64,000 bases of DNA from Nematopogon swammerdamellus (taxonomy: Eukaryota > Arthropoda > Insecta > Lepidoptera > Adelidae): NCBI GenBank assembly GCA_946902875.1, contig OX336343.1, positions 19,267,596 to 19,331,595 of the forward strand, written 5' to 3'. Both the position numbers and the translations under genes were made by a program. This document shows, piece by piece, positions 21,674-33,005 of this stretch (position 1 is the first letter of the stretch; each line of letters begins with the position of its first letter). A model generated the notes under the pieces. The model was not told where the DNA came from. It made no database searches and worked only from the letters and a program-made list of their open reading frames with translations.

Positions 21674-22241
21674 CATTATTGTTTAATCAGAAAGTGGAAA
21701 GTATGTGGGAGTGTTTCATTACTGGTCCCACATACACTTGTCGCCTCGTCAGTATAAAAAATATTGTTTTTGTTGGTTGTTTTTTTTTTTGTGTAAAATA
21801 TTACTGTATCTATGGACAAATTGTCTTAAATAAAGAATTAAAAAAATTTATTTTATTTATTTACATATATAACTAGGTATTTAACTTGTTTTTATACTAT
21901 GTTGTTTTTATATTATTTTTATACAATGAAAATAGCATATTTTAATCGGCTTGATAATATGTGGGGAGTTAAACGTCTTTATGGAATACGACAGAATGAA
22001 TCATCCGCCATCTGTTACAAAATTATGTGGGTTTTAGACGCCATTGTATCGCGCGGTGATGAAACTTCTGCAATAATTCTGAATAATGAGATTCGTTTTG
22101 TTTGTTTTAATTAACATAAGATCCAAGCTGAGAACTGATCTCTCCTTCCTAACGTTCCTAAAGATTAAGGTCTTTTTATATTATTATAATCAAGTAATCT
22201 TCCGTGATTTGATTACTTAGGTGCTGGCTGGTGAATTATAA
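21674..22241. other. AT-rich spacer
   Basis: No gene. An open frame at 21899-22114 (71 codons, MLFLYYFYTMKIAYF..) has no recognisable domain. Confidence 0.35.
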
Positions 22242-22491
22242 GGTCTTTCATTAGTAGGTAACTTTACGCTAAGGGGGTGTATGTGTATCAGATACTGATC
22301 ACGTTCACATACCCATTTTTTTTCGGATATCAAATACCTACCCATCCTACTAAAATAATAGTTTATTGAACAATTATTTCATAGCATGGGTAGGTATTTG
22401 ATATGGTAAAAAAAAAAATTGGTATGGGAACGTGATCAGTATCTGATACACATACACCCCTTAGCGTAAAGTTACCTACTAATGAAATACC
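22242..22491. mobile_element. Harbinger-type MITE (family M-GGTC), copy 1
   Basis: Ends GGTCTTTCATTAGTAGGTAAC and GTTACCTACTAATGAAATACC are inverted repeats. The pairing extends through CAGATACTGATCACGTTC. Flanks are TAA and TTA. A second copy at 27279-27542 has TTA on both sides, the target duplication used by PIF/Harbinger. Confidence 0.75.
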
Positions 22492-23346
22492 TTATATAGC
22501 TGACGAGGTTTATTATATAACATCTTTTGAAATTAAATATTTCATTTTCTTCACTTTTAGATGCTATTATGACTTGAATTTAGACCACTTTCTTGACTTT
22601 TTTTATACAATACCTTTCGAATAAAAACATTTGAAATATTTTGTATTTACGTAAGTACTAACTGTTATTGCTGAAGGTATTCTAGATTAATTTTCAAAAC
22701 TTAATAATGAAACCACAAATGGGTGATTTCTAGTAACAATATAACAATGTTCCAATACGGCGACTCTATAGAAGAAAAATGATCTATCATATTTACATTT
22801 TAATTGTTTGTTATGATAAGTTGTAATTAATTTTAACTTTTATTTTAGGTTTTGATTTCAATTTGTGATTACTGATTACTTATTAATATAGTTTATATTT
22901 TATATTACTTAGTATAGGAATTGTATTTTGTAAGTTTATTTTCTGTCATTTAATTTTATGGTATTCTAAAAAACCGGCGACGTGCGTGCCGAAATAATAA
23001 ATTGTGGACGGACCGAGATATTAATAGGCCTAATAATAACTTACGGAACCCTTAAAATTATATTACCTTTCATAGGTTAACCATAATAGGTACGATTCAT
23101 TCAGTACATTGATTTTGGAAATTATTCACTATTATGCCTTCACATTTTATAGGTACATCTTAAATGTAGATCATCCTAAAACCACAGACCTAAACATTAA
23201 TTAACACTTTTCTGTGCAAACGTTTACTAAAGCCATTATTAATATTTATTCACTATATCTCTACCTAGAGATTATACATGTTTGTATACGTGATAATTTA
23301 TATAAAACACTCCGCGAAGATATTATCGAAATGTGTCGAACTGTTA
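22492..23346. other. AT-rich spacer
   Basis: No recognisable gene or repeat. It ends in TTA, the target duplication of the following element. Confidence 0.35.
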
Positions 23347-23993
23347 GGCCTAGCGCGCACTAGCGGCCAAGCCGCAGCGGCCGGGTCGCAGCGGCCAACG
23401 AGATACGTACATTAGTACGAAATCGCCGAAGCTCGCGCACCGGGTCGCACGCGGCCAGCGGCCGCACCGAGCCGCGGCGGCCAACGAGATCGGTGCGACA
23501 CATTTGCGGCTAGCGACTGGCCGCCGGCCGCTGCGGCCACTGAGTTGGAAGAACACAATAGGTGAACGCCCAGTGTGCGCGCACTGGTCGCGGCGGCCGG
23601 ATTTGTGGTTCAAGAACAGCGTGATTATTTTGTGCATCGCGATGTCGTTCGACACAGAAAGATTCATATCTGAGATTGAGACGAGGAGGGCCCTGTGGGA
23701 CATGTCGTGTGAAGATTACGCCGACAGAGACCTCAAAAGAATTATGTGGGAGAATCTCACAGAAATATTTGGAGGTGAAGATTGGAGATGAATCCAAATT
23801 TTTTTCTTGTGGTTCTTTCGCTTCTTTCTTGCAAGATACACAATCACAGCTAACTCCTCGACGTCCATTCCGAAACACACTCTATTTGGAACTGACAAAT
23901 GTGGTCGCGGTTCTGGTCGCGTGCCTGGTCGCGACTCCTGCGGCCAGGCCGCGCGGCCCGGCCGCGCGGCCTGGTCGTAGTGCGCGCTAGCCC
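23347..23993 (+). mobile_element. PIF/Harbinger-like element with TTA target-site duplication
   Basis: TTA (23344-23346) and TTA (23994-23996) flank a 647-bp unit. The start GGCCTAGCGCGCACTA matches the inverse of the end, TAGTGCGCGCTAGCCC. Both terminal regions are extremely CpG-rich with repeated GGCCGCGGC-like words. The interior carries a MADF-domain frame (23642-23791), while no DDE transposase is present. PIF/Harbinger elements normally encode a transposase plus a Myb/SANT (MADF-like) DNA-binding protein, so this appears to be an internally deleted derivative that kept part of the second gene. Confidence 0.8.
23642..23791 (+). CDS. MADF-domain protein fragment of the Harbinger element
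   Basis: ATG at 23642 opens 49 codons: MSFDTERFISEIETRRALWD, then EDYADRDLKRIMWENLTEIF and GGEDWR before TGA. FI-x2-I-x4-LWD, the Y-x-DR position and the W of xMWENL match the first two helices of the MADF (Myb/SANT-like) domain, which is usually about 85 residues; the third helix with its LR motif is missing. Either the deletion truncated it, or GGAG|GTGAAG at about 23772-23781 was once a splice donor. It probably bound the element's ends. Confidence 0.65.
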   Translation: MSFDTERFISEIETRRALWDMSCEDYADRDLKRIMWENLTEIFGGEDWR

Positions 23994-24124
23994 TTAGAGA
24001 TAACATAGTGAGAGCAAAGTTGCAAGTTTCGACCCCAGGGAGCAGGGCTGGCCAACCATCGGTCTCATAGCTGTCGCATGCCCGGCTCAGCGGGCGCTCG
24101 CACACTACGCAGTTCGACTTTCGT

Positions 24125-24240
24125 TTTCGTTCCGACATTCAATTCCGTTCCGACATTAAATTCCGTTCCAACTTTTTGATCGGTTCTGACTTGAGTTGTG
24201 AAATCGCATTGTGGGCGTATACCAAAGCGTATACGCCAAA
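24125..24240. repeat. Short tandem CGTTCCGACATT units and a small palindrome
   Basis: About three 18-bp units containing TTCCGTTCCGACATT are followed by GGCGTATAC/GTATACGCC at 24214-24237. Confidence 0.55.
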
Positions 24241-24489
24241 ATTTGGCCACATTTAATGTGAGTGCTGTAGTGCAGAAATATGTCTACGGTATTGATACCC
24301 AAGTTTTATCATTTGAAACGTTGCCTTGAAATAGTCAAATTCTTTAATAATTTCAATAGTATTGAAAATTGGTCTGATGAAGCAATAATAATGTATAATA
24401 TAATAATGATTAAGAATAATGTCTTGCAAGGCAAACCGATTATTGGTCATATGAATAGTTCGTCATTGTTTTTTTTTTTTCTTTATACT

Positions 24490-24645
24490 TTTTACATTCT
24501 TGTGAACCTTGACCCGCCAAGTAGGACGGTGACATCAAGTACGGTGGTTCCGTACCGCTGAAGCCCAGGAAGACTGGAGGAAAATTAGAGAGGCATATGT
24601 CCAGCGGTGGACGCATACACGCTGACTGACTGACGACTGACTGAA
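24490..24645 (+). pseudogene. 3' end of a LINE reverse transcriptase frame
   Basis: CGCCAAGTAGGACGG..GACATCAA and the terminal frame AQEDWRKIREAYVQRWTHTR (about 24555-24618) before TGA match the conserved C terminus of RTE-like insect LINEs (RWxDDIK ... DRxxWRxxxEAYxQxWT). The upstream part is frameshifted, and nothing of the RT core remains. Confidence 0.5.
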
Positions 24646-25540
24646 CATTGGGAAACATTTTCTTTGCAAATGAATTTTAATTCCTCAATCATTCCACAGA
24701 CATTCAGTAGATTGCAAACCACAAACAACTGATCGAATCGGGATAGTGTATTGACCGCACAATCGGGGTAGGGGAGCAGAGGGGAGCGGGGTGAGCCGGT
24801 GAGAGGGGAGGAAGGTTCACAGCGGGACTTTGAAAACGAACGGCTCAGATTATTTGAGGCCGGAGCTGCATAGCTATAGTGTAGTGTACGAGACACAGGC
24901 ACATGTCGATAAGGTTCGCTTCTAAAATGATTCGAAGGAAACACTAGATAACCTTTCTGCAATATACACTAATAATGCTGAAGTTTTGCATGGAGTTTGG
25001 CGAAACAAATTACATATATAAATAAGTTCACTTTGAAAACTGCAGAAGTGTATATAGATAGAATCAGATGGATAACAAATGTAGAGAATTTTAAGAGTGA
25101 AATACTATTTCATTACGATATTTTTACGAAAGCACAATTTATGAAACCTCCAAATAATAATACCATCAAATAATGTCCATGTCTCAAAGCACACCAGTCA
25201 TGGGTACATTAATCGATAATTTTATTATATAACAAGAGGTCATCACTACTCAGGGACTTGAAAGCAGACACGACCAAAAACAATAAAGAGCGCGCCACAA
25301 AAACTATTTTTTCTGCGACACACCACGCGCCGCATTTTTATCTCTGGTCTGGCTCTTCGCATACCTATACGAATACCCCTCAAAAGTCATTAAAAAAAAC
25401 TCCAATCAGTCATTCAAACGGCTTAGCGGAAATTGGATGCCCGACGTCGTCGTAGGACACTATAGTTTTATTTTTCTATAGTAGTCTATAGTTTTCACTG
25501 AGCAACTTCTTCGTTTGTAATATAAATATATATTTTTTTA
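24646..25540. other. Spacer, partly GC-rich (24720-24850)
   Basis: No gene is called. G-rich GGGGAGCAGAGGGGAGCGGGG lies at about 24772-24792. The sequence is AT-rich afterwards. Confidence 0.35.
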
Positions 25541-25731
25541 TAGTAAGCGCGACATGTGGCGCAGAGCCACCCATAAAGTGTCTAGCGACGCCTATGGACA
25601 TTCGGTCGCATGCGGGGGCTCCGAATGCCATGCCGGCCTGACCGGTGCCCATTCACGCCTCTCTTGAAGGACACGAGACTATACTTGGGGGAAATATGTG
25701 GGCAGGGAAAGCGTTCCAGAGTTTACCACGA
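25541..25731 (-). mobile_element. LINE-A 3' tail fragment
   Basis: On the - strand it has GGTAAACTCTGGAACGC, TACAGTCTCG-like and GGCCGGCATGGCATTCGG blocks, then CATGTCGCGCTTACTA. It is 5' truncated at the GGTAAACTCTGG position. Confidence 0.8.
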
Positions 25732-26454
25732 GGTTTACCATGAGTAAATATGAGTAATATTTAGTTTTATAAATATGGACATTAAGATCTCTATAAGTTT
25801 CTTTATTTGTGTCCTATTTTAATTTAGTCTTTAATATCTCCTTTATTCCTGGACACATTTAATTTACTTCAGATCCACTAAAATTTCACTGGAAGAATTT
25901 TATTATACTTCCTCATAAAACTGTTAATTTTAATTATTATGTATGATATTTATGTTATGTTATTTATGTTTATTTAGTCTATGATTTGTCCTTTGTGTAA
26001 TTATTATCAAAAATAATATGTTTTCATATCAACCAATTTTTTATTTAATTACTATTATTTCTTCATTAGCAGTTTATCTAAGTAAAAATTCTTCACATCA
26101 TTAAACGGTGTTCTACATTTACCATACTTTAAATTTAAATAAGCCAAGCTAAAAGTAACCTCCGACCTTATTTCTCGAATTCTCCCAGAGGCACCTAACG
26201 AAATTAACGAGAAATGTTGTAACCGTGTGGACAATAAACTTCCAACGCCCCTCCAGCTACCAACTGCTAAGCTAACGCTAAAGAGTGGGAGTTAAATCCA
26301 ACTGAGTTCGTAGCGTAGCCCAAGTAAATAATGTTAAAATAAACAAGAACCTGAGTGTGATGGTGTAGAAAGATGTGGAGTACGTTGAAATTCTCTTGAA
26401 AACCAGTTCGAACGGAAAAAAATGACGTATGTAATAATAAAGTATAGTTATTAC
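25732..26454. other. AT-rich spacer ending at a hAT target site
   Basis: No gene recognised. The last eight bases, GTTATTAC (26447-26454), are the left target-site duplication of the hAT element. Confidence 0.4.
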
Positions 26455-27606
26455 CAGGGGCGTGCATCCCATAAAGGCAGAAAAGCACTGCCTACCCTGA
26501 CTGAAGTCCGAATTCCACCCAACCAAACAATCAAATTTAAACGTATAGAATAGAACTACTCGGCTTCACGAAAAAACTAATGATTTAAAATTTGCCGCGC
26601 GCTCCTTCCTCTCGGCGCGGCCGCTCGCGCGGACGCAGCGCCCCGCCCGTCGCGCGGGATAAGTACACAACATGACTGCCTGGTGGTCACTCACACTATT
26701 ACTCAAATCCTGCGTCATATACGCTACGCTACGCTACGAATTGTGCGTGTGTATGCGTGATTCGATGCGCGATTTACTAGGCTAGGGTAGGCTTGCTTTT
26801 CACTAACACCACAACAATGCCTCGTAACGTAGGTGTAGCTGGTCTATCATCGTTCCCGCGCGCGCGCGTCGTCGGTTGGCCGGGTACCTGTCTGGTACAC
26901 TTTATAAGAAAGAAGTGTTTGCACTATATTAACAAAAGGATATGCTCATTGATTTCTAAGAAAAGTAGGTACCTCTCCTCCACTCTAATTATTTCTATTT
27001 AATCTTTTTCTGTTTTTTCTTGTGATATTTAAGTCTATCTACGGCACTGTATTTGTAGATTGATTCTGTTTAAATGACACAAAAATACTTTTTTCAAAGC
27101 CACCCTGCATCTGTATTTATGACATGTGTAATTAAAATTAAATCATTTATTGGATGTCTGCGGTGGCATTAAAAAAAATCTGCTGGAACATTTCATGTGG
27201 ATATATAAAGATGTGAGAGATGAAAACCGGGCTGATAATGGAAGGGTGAAGAAAGAGGAATACAATTAAACTTGTTTAGGTCTTTCATTAGTAGGTAACG
27301 ATACGCTGAGGGGTGTACGTAGGTATGTGTATCAGATACTGATCACGTTCCCATGCTAATTTTTTTTTTACGATATAAAAAGCCTACTCACTCCTCACAT
27401 TTAATACGTGAAGTGCGCGTATTTCACCTTAATAAGTTCGTTTTTTATATCGTAAAAAAATAATTGGTATGGGAATGGGAACGTGATCAGTATCTAATAC
27501 ACATACACCCCTTAGCGTATCGTTACCTACTATTGAAAGACCTTATATATTTTGAATTTTCATGGCTGCCTGCCTACCCAGTCTCGAATGTCTGTGCACG
27601 CCACTG
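26455..27606 (+). mobile_element. Non-autonomous hAT element with perfect 8-bp duplication
   Basis: GTTATTAC occurs exactly at 26447-26454 and 27607-27614. Between them, CAGGGGCGTGCA at the left end is mirrored by TGCACGCCACTG at the right. Subterminal CTGCCTACCC / GGGTAGGCAG sequences are also inverted. An 8-bp duplication plus CAG..CTG ends is diagnostic of hAT. The 1152-bp interior has CpG-rich patches (26594-26665, GCGCGCGC at about 26860) and CTACG repeats near 26720, but no transposase. A MITE is nested at 27279-27542. The excellent duplication implies a fairly young insertion. Confidence 0.85.
27279..27542. mobile_element. Harbinger-type MITE (family M-GGTC), copy 2, nested in hAT
   Basis: TTA on both sides (27276-27278, 27543-27545). 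Ends GGTCTTTCATTAGTAGGTAAC and GTTACCTACTATTGAAAGACC. The internal CAGATACTGATCACGTTCCC block is shared with copy 1 at 22242-22491, whereas the loop differs. It inserted after the hAT. Confidence 0.8.
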
Positions 27607-27965
27607 GTTATTACTGTTGTGACAACGTTTGTTTTGACAGTTGAAAGTATATATTCTTTCTTTATTGAACACCAATTTATAAAAATTTGGTACAACAGGT
27701 GAGCTTAATGCCGCGAGGCATTCTATTCTAACTAAACTTTGGGATGTAGGAGAAATACATGCAGGCGAACAATAAGTCTAACACATTGCCACAAAATTGT
27801 GGCAATGTGTTAGACTGTGAAGAAGTATGTACGATATGATGATAAAGTAAGGAGCGCCTCGACTAGACTTAAGTTTGTGGTCGTATAACTGACCCTGTGT
27901 AAATCACCTCGAGACGGTGCATTACTTATCTGAAACTTCCCTTTGGATTGCTGTCTAAGTGTCTA
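27607..27965. other. Spacer with a 40-bp perfect palindrome
   Basis: GTCTAACACATTGCCACAA, AA, then its exact inverse at 27777-27816. The 27655-27730 part (TTTATTGAACACCAATTTAT..) resembles the ends of dispersed retroposons. Confidence 0.55.
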
Positions 27966-28131
27966 TACAGTTCCCGGCAGCAAATAATGCGTGTCGATCT
28001 TTAGAAAGAGACCATTCGGTTGTAGAGCGCCGTCCCTGTCGCAATAACTCGCACGACAGGGACGAGACGCTCTAAAACCGGATTGTCTCTTTCTAAAGCT
28101 CGACAAGCATTATTTGACGTCGGGAACTGTA
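27966..28131. mobile_element. Fold-back MITE with TACAGTTCCCG ends
   Basis: TACAGTTCCCGGCAGCAAATA..GTCGATCTTTAGAAAGAGAC pairs with its inverse over about 72 bp with a few mismatches. The loop is CAATAACTCGCA. The unit is 166 bp. Confidence 0.7.
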
Positions 28132-29004
28132 CTAGAGGAGAAGAGCCGAAGAGGAGAAGGAAGCCTGCTTGGAATATGGTGGTATTCTCTACTATTGTTG
28201 AGTGAATCGGTTTACATGTACGTTTTACTAATAATATATTTAGGGATAATTTAAAATACTCACGATTCTTCACCAAAGAGCAGTGAACGAATTTTTGTGG
28301 AAAAAAATACAACCTCAGCGCGACACTTCATCATGTAATGCTGTCGAATTGCTCACTGGTTAATCTCTAAGTGAGAGATTGTATACTCGCATGAAAGTAA
28401 TTTATGATTCATACATTACTTTCATTTCAGTATGACGAAAATGTAGCATTCTATTATAAAAAGCCCATAATAATCGCATAATATAATCTGGTTTCCAAGA
28501 ATAGGTCGGTTAAAAATCTCGCTCAAATCCTACAATACCAACCAGTGGAGCAGTAGTGTTTAGTGGTGTAAAGTAAATCAAATGTTTACTAAAGCCGAAA
28601 TGTTAAGATGCGTTGGAAGGATCGTATCCTAATGCGATGTTTACACGGTTATTGTCGTTTAGTGTCACATAAGTCGTGCCGGAACTCACGTGGGTCTCGC
28701 CTGAGATAAAAACGTGGCTTTAGGCGTCGCCCGAACTGTGTCGACCTGAGAAGTAGTTGGACGACACCTGTTGGGCTTATTTTGTGGATTTATCGAAGCC
28801 TGCTCGTCTCTATCGTGGGATATATAGGACATAACAATGTGTAACAGTTGATGTTTGGAATGTATTTAACAATGATTTGAACAGTGAAATTACATGTATT
28901 ATTTATTATACAAGAAATAGCACACATTTGTTAAATTTATACTTCTTTGTGAAAATATGTTATGAAAATAAGGAGTAACCTCAGAAGTTTCGTCACCGGT
29001 AATT
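28132..29004. other. AT-rich spacer
   Basis: No gene or recognised family. Confidence 0.35.
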
Positions 29005-29155
29005 TGTATGCTGTGCCTGTGACCGTCACTTTCACCAGCACAGCATACAAAATGTTTGTATGTAGGTATTTGACAGGTCGACAGGTCAAAAGATCGACAG
29101 GTCGACGGGTTGAAAGGTCGACAGGTCGACGGGTTGAAAGGTCGACAGGTCGACC
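29005..29155. repeat. Hairpin followed by a 24-bp minisatellite
   Basis: TTTGTATGCTGTGC / GCACAGCATACAAA pair across 29006-29053. From about 29075 a unit GGTCGACAGGTCGACGGGTTGAAA repeats every 24 bp about three times. Confidence 0.75.
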
Positions 29156-29331
29156 GTCCCCGGAGGGGCTCGAGGGGTCCTAAGGGGCCCTGCGAGGCCC
29201 GAAGGGTCAGAAGAGCCCTGAGTGGTCCTAATGGAAACGGAGTTGTCTGGGTCGCTTAAAAAACTAAAAAAATTATGATTTAAAAAATGCAAAAAAAACT
29301 CAAAAAACTAAACAAAATAATAAAATAGTAG

Positions 29332-29335
29332 AGAG

Positions 29336-29413
<78 letters not shown>
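29332..29413. repeat. (GA)n microsatellite, ~70 bp
   Basis: A nearly uninterrupted GA run (longest stretch 29342-29413). It produces artificial serine-leucine frames on the - strand. Confidence 0.95.
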
Positions 29414-29416
<3 letters not shown>

Positions 29417-31321
29417 ATAACACGTACAAGCAACTTTTTTTTATACGAGGCGCGATTGCGCCCATTAATAAGTGCTAACGATTTTAATGAATAAATTGTC
29501 ATGACCGTTGAGGGAGCACTCCTGGCTTGAGGACGCTACAAGTTTCAAGTTAATCCTAATCGTAATGACGTAAACTTTCGTAACTAATAACTGTGATTAA
29601 ATATGATTTACTATCCACACGGTTCACACAATTTCAAGCATTGCTGTAATTTTTGAGGCTACTGGCAGAGAGCAAACAGATTGCTATGTCTATCGTTTAT
29701 TAAACGTTTAGTAATTTAAAAGTTTAGTAATAAAAAAAATACAACTGCTACAGTGTCAGTACAGATCCCGTTTCCTCCTTCTTTCCATCTTACATTTATT
29801 TAGTTTTTGCATATTTTTAATATGGCTATTAATTATAATAGTAGTATAGTATGGTATATTAAGTTAATTTCATTCTAATTCGTTTTATTTAATATGTGCA
29901 TTCAGTTATCATCAATCAGTACTCAAGTAATCTAAATACTTCTACAGACGAAATGTTAAAAACTGAACTGAATTGAGTGTCCACATCAACAGATAAAATT
30001 CGAGCAAGCTAAAATGAATGTGTAATATCGCCAAAGCACAGGAAGGCAGGACTCGTCTGTTCGGTGTACATTACCACTCGAGATAATGCTCCTGATAGCG
30101 AAATGAAAGGCCCTAAACTATTAACATCATAATGAGGGGAAACCTGGAATAATTCCGCCTTTGTTTCGTCGTCTTATTGTTGTTGCTCGTTTGTACGGGC
30201 TGAAAGAACCCCGCACAAAAGATCTCAGGTATTGTGCAAGAAATGGAGGCCAGATGATAATCTTTTGCTTCTTAATTCTAAAAATATCAGCGTTGCGCTC
30301 GCTCGGGGACTAACTGGCGCGAAGGCGGGAGTTTTTAAGTCGGTAAAAGATGGCTGTGTTATGATAGGAAAGTTTTATTGAAAAGTTATGTCTTTGTTTG
30401 TCGCGCGGAGTGCTTTCTGCCTTTCCAAGTATTCGGAAAACGAACTCCGTATTTCTTTAAATTAATTTATCAACGATTGAACTCAACAGTAAAATGGGCG
30501 TTATAATGTTCTGTTATTTTCTACATCAGTTGAGAAAATACGAGAAATCTTATAACATTAGATGAGTTTTCGGATTTAAAACCATTTGGTATTCGGGCGT
30601 GTGGAAGGATTCGAATAGATAGACAGATAGCCCGAATACAGCATTTTCTACTGATTGACTGAAACAAATTTTGGAAACACGAAAAGTATTTCCAACATTT
30701 TCTTAGCAGTCAGGTTTTATAATTTTTTATTTTATTTTTTTATTAATTACCATTGTAACTTGTCACCGCTCACGAAATACAATTATCTAATTAGTATAAG
30801 AGATATAAAGCTTAGAGAAAACGCCTACCTAGCTACTAATAAGTAAGACCATTTTAAAGTATGACTAAAATTGGAAGTAAGTAATAATAAATTATCAGAA
30901 AACTTGACTTGACCATGACCAAAATAATAACAGAAACAAAGCCGATGAGCCAAGTGTCACGCACGTCCTCTCCGTGTTACTCAAGGAGGATAGTGTTACT
31001 ACATAATGAACTAGCTTCCGCTGGAGGCACCGCTCGCGACATTGTCAGGTCGCTACAACAGACGTTAAGACTACATTTCATATGTACACAATTTGTACCA
31101 AAGATTTTGGAAGAATCTTTGATTAACGAATAAATAATACAAGTAATCAGTGGCGTGCTACATGAACTGGGTTACATTACAGTACAACACCGGCCACCGT
31201 ATTTGGCTAAGTATTTTTAAATTTTTTTTTTACATTACCCACACTCTCGCCTTTAGAATGGCATCTTGTCCTTATTCACCTTTTACAATTGGGAGAGATG
31301 CAGTGGGACCATTATTTTGTT
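29414..31321. other. Long stretch without recognised genes
   Basis: Mostly single-copy-looking AT-rich DNA. At 31149 CAGTGGCGTGCTACATG resembles the hAT end at 26455, but no partner end or duplication was found. At 31250-31310 a partial SINE-L head fragment (GGGAGAGATGCAGTGGG) precedes the next SINE. Confidence 0.4.
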
Positions 31322-31652
31322 TTGTTTTTTTGTTTATGAAAACTGACACGGTTGACTACATCACCTACAACATCCGTGATGTCAGCCCATAACACCGGGT
31401 GAACTTGGTGCCACGTCAGTGCCTCCCTTCGGTCGGGCCGGGTACACTGAACTGGACGGAAAACACAAACTATTTACATAGCCGTTTCGACCGAGCTTTC
31501 ATTCAGTGCGGTGGTACCAACCCGGGCGGGTTGAACCCTACCACCTAGTAATATAAGAAGGGAGTCATATCCCTTACTTAGTCGCCTTTTACGACATACA
31601 CGGGGAGAGATGCAGTGGGGCTATTCTTTTAAAGTACCGGTCCCACACGGTA
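31322..31652 (-). mobile_element. SINE-L, near-complete
   Basis: T-run, ATGAAAACTGACACGGTTG through GTACCGGTCCCACACGGTA. The head is the TACCGTGTGGG type. Confidence 0.85.
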
Positions 31653-31962
31653 AACCTAAACGGTCCTGATAAACTTAATTACTAAGTTTTTTGTAGTCAG
31701 AAAGTAAACTTGTTAATCTTGATCTCAAGCTGTATTTTCGATATTACTGTAAGCGGTTTATAGTCAATAAAATACTTGTAATAATATTTATAAAATAAAA
31801 AAAAACCTGCGAAGTTTCTTGCCCAGCTCTTCTTTGTGGGTGTGATCTAACCGGATAGAACTTATTATGGCAAGTTTGAAAGCAGTTTTGCTGCCTTAAG
31901 AACGCTCAACAAACAACAACAACAACACTGTTTTGTCGTTTTCGTACTTATACGTTATGGTA
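31653..31962. other. AT-rich spacer ending in a TA target
   Basis: An ACAACA-type microsatellite is at 31908-31926. No gene. Confidence 0.4.
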
Positions 31963-32123
31963 ATGTTACACGGTTCAATGAAATTTAACCAATTTCATTG
32001 AAAGGCGTTGAACATTGAAAGCGCAGTATGCGTTGAAGCTTTCAATGCGATGTTTAGACGTTTCAATTTCATTGAAGCAATGAAATTGAAAGCAATATTG
32101 AACCGAAATTGAACCGTGTAACA
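31963..32123. mobile_element. MITE with TA target-site duplication
   Basis: ATGTTACACGGTTCAAT at the left and ATTGAACCGTGTAACAT at the right are perfect inverted ends, flanked by TA at 31961-31962 and 32124-32125. The interior repeats TTTCAATTTCATTGAA words in both orientations. A TA duplication fits a Tc1/mariner-type MITE. Length 161 bp. Confidence 0.8.
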
Positions 32124-32455
32124 TTAACATTACAGACAGACAGGTGTTGCGTTTTATAATGCTGAGATATTTGCCATCAGTTCATTGTTTCTCGAGTCAC
32201 ACGACGGACACACACGAACACGCACTGATTCATCCGAACCAGATGCTGCGGCCTTGGACCATGCTACATGCGCTGGAAGCTAGCGAAGCTAGTCACCTTA
32301 CACACACTTTGTTGTAAATGACAGTTTCCAAGACGATATAGCACGCATGAGAAACTACTCCCTAAGTACCTCGAGGCGACATTTTTCCAAGTGCTAGAAA
32401 ATTCAAATAATATTTATTCTTCATTAAAATTTTAATTCTGCACGATTCTCTAAAT
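32124..32455. other. Spacer
   Basis: No gene recognised. Confidence 0.35.
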
Positions 32456-32680
32456 CGTTCTTGTGCCGCACTGCAAAGGTGTGGAACTTGCTCCCGGGAA
32501 TATCTTTCCCCACTCCTACAATCCACGGATCTTCAAATCGCGCGTTACCTAATAGCCTTTCCCCAGCAACATTAGTCCACCTCCAAGCCGGACTGGCACC
32601 TCCTCGGCGGTGAAATTGCCTGCGCCTGAGGCTTCGACCTCGGGAAAAGCCACCCAGTTCGGAAGCAATAAAAAAAAAAT
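32456..32680 (+). mobile_element. 3' end fragment of a CR1/Jockey-like LINE
   Basis: GCACTGCAAAGGTGTGGAAC encodes RTAKVWN, the conserved near-C-terminal motif (compare GKLWNALPAH in LINE-A). A GC-rich 3' region follows and ends GGAAGCAATAAAAAAAAAA at about 32673. It is a different family from LINE-A. Confidence 0.5.
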
Positions 32681-32699
32681 CAATGCGACACCAAATCTA

Positions 32700-33005
32700 A
32701 TTTTAGAGGAAAGATAGATGGATAGAAAATACTTTATTGCTCCAAATTTTACAGAAGCAAACATAACATTTACATTAGGGGCAAAGGCGGACTTATCCCT
32801 TACACAGATTTCTTGCAGTCAATGCAGTAGCAAAAGAGTTGAGTGTGAGAATTCAAAATAAAACACTTATTAATATTACATCGCTTCTCCAAATCCCAAA
32901 GTTAGTTTGTAAAGAATGCTACTTTATATTAAACTCGCCTGTTGTGTTTCTTGTTATGGTGTACAATAAAGTATATTTTTATTTGATTTGATTAGTTGAT
33001 TAGTT
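32700..33005 (+). repeat. Retroposon tails (two adjacent)
   Basis: The 32700-32830 stretch (GATGGATAGAAAATACTTTATTG..AGGGGCAAAGGCGGACTTATC) resembles a dispersed lepidopteran retroposon end on the - strand. The 32850-33000 stretch ends GTACAATAAAGTATATTTTTATTTGATTTGATT, a LINE-type tail on the + strand. Confidence 0.4.

Noticed and set aside
27777..27816. MicroRNA precursor
   Set aside because: The 19-bp arms with a 2-nt loop are too short and too perfect for a miRNA hairpin.
29280..29502. Serine-leucine protein frames on the - strand
   Set aside because: Translation of the (GA)n microsatellite.
31149..31200. hAT element starting CAGTGGCGTGC
   Set aside because: No matching inverted end or 8-bp duplication found downstream.
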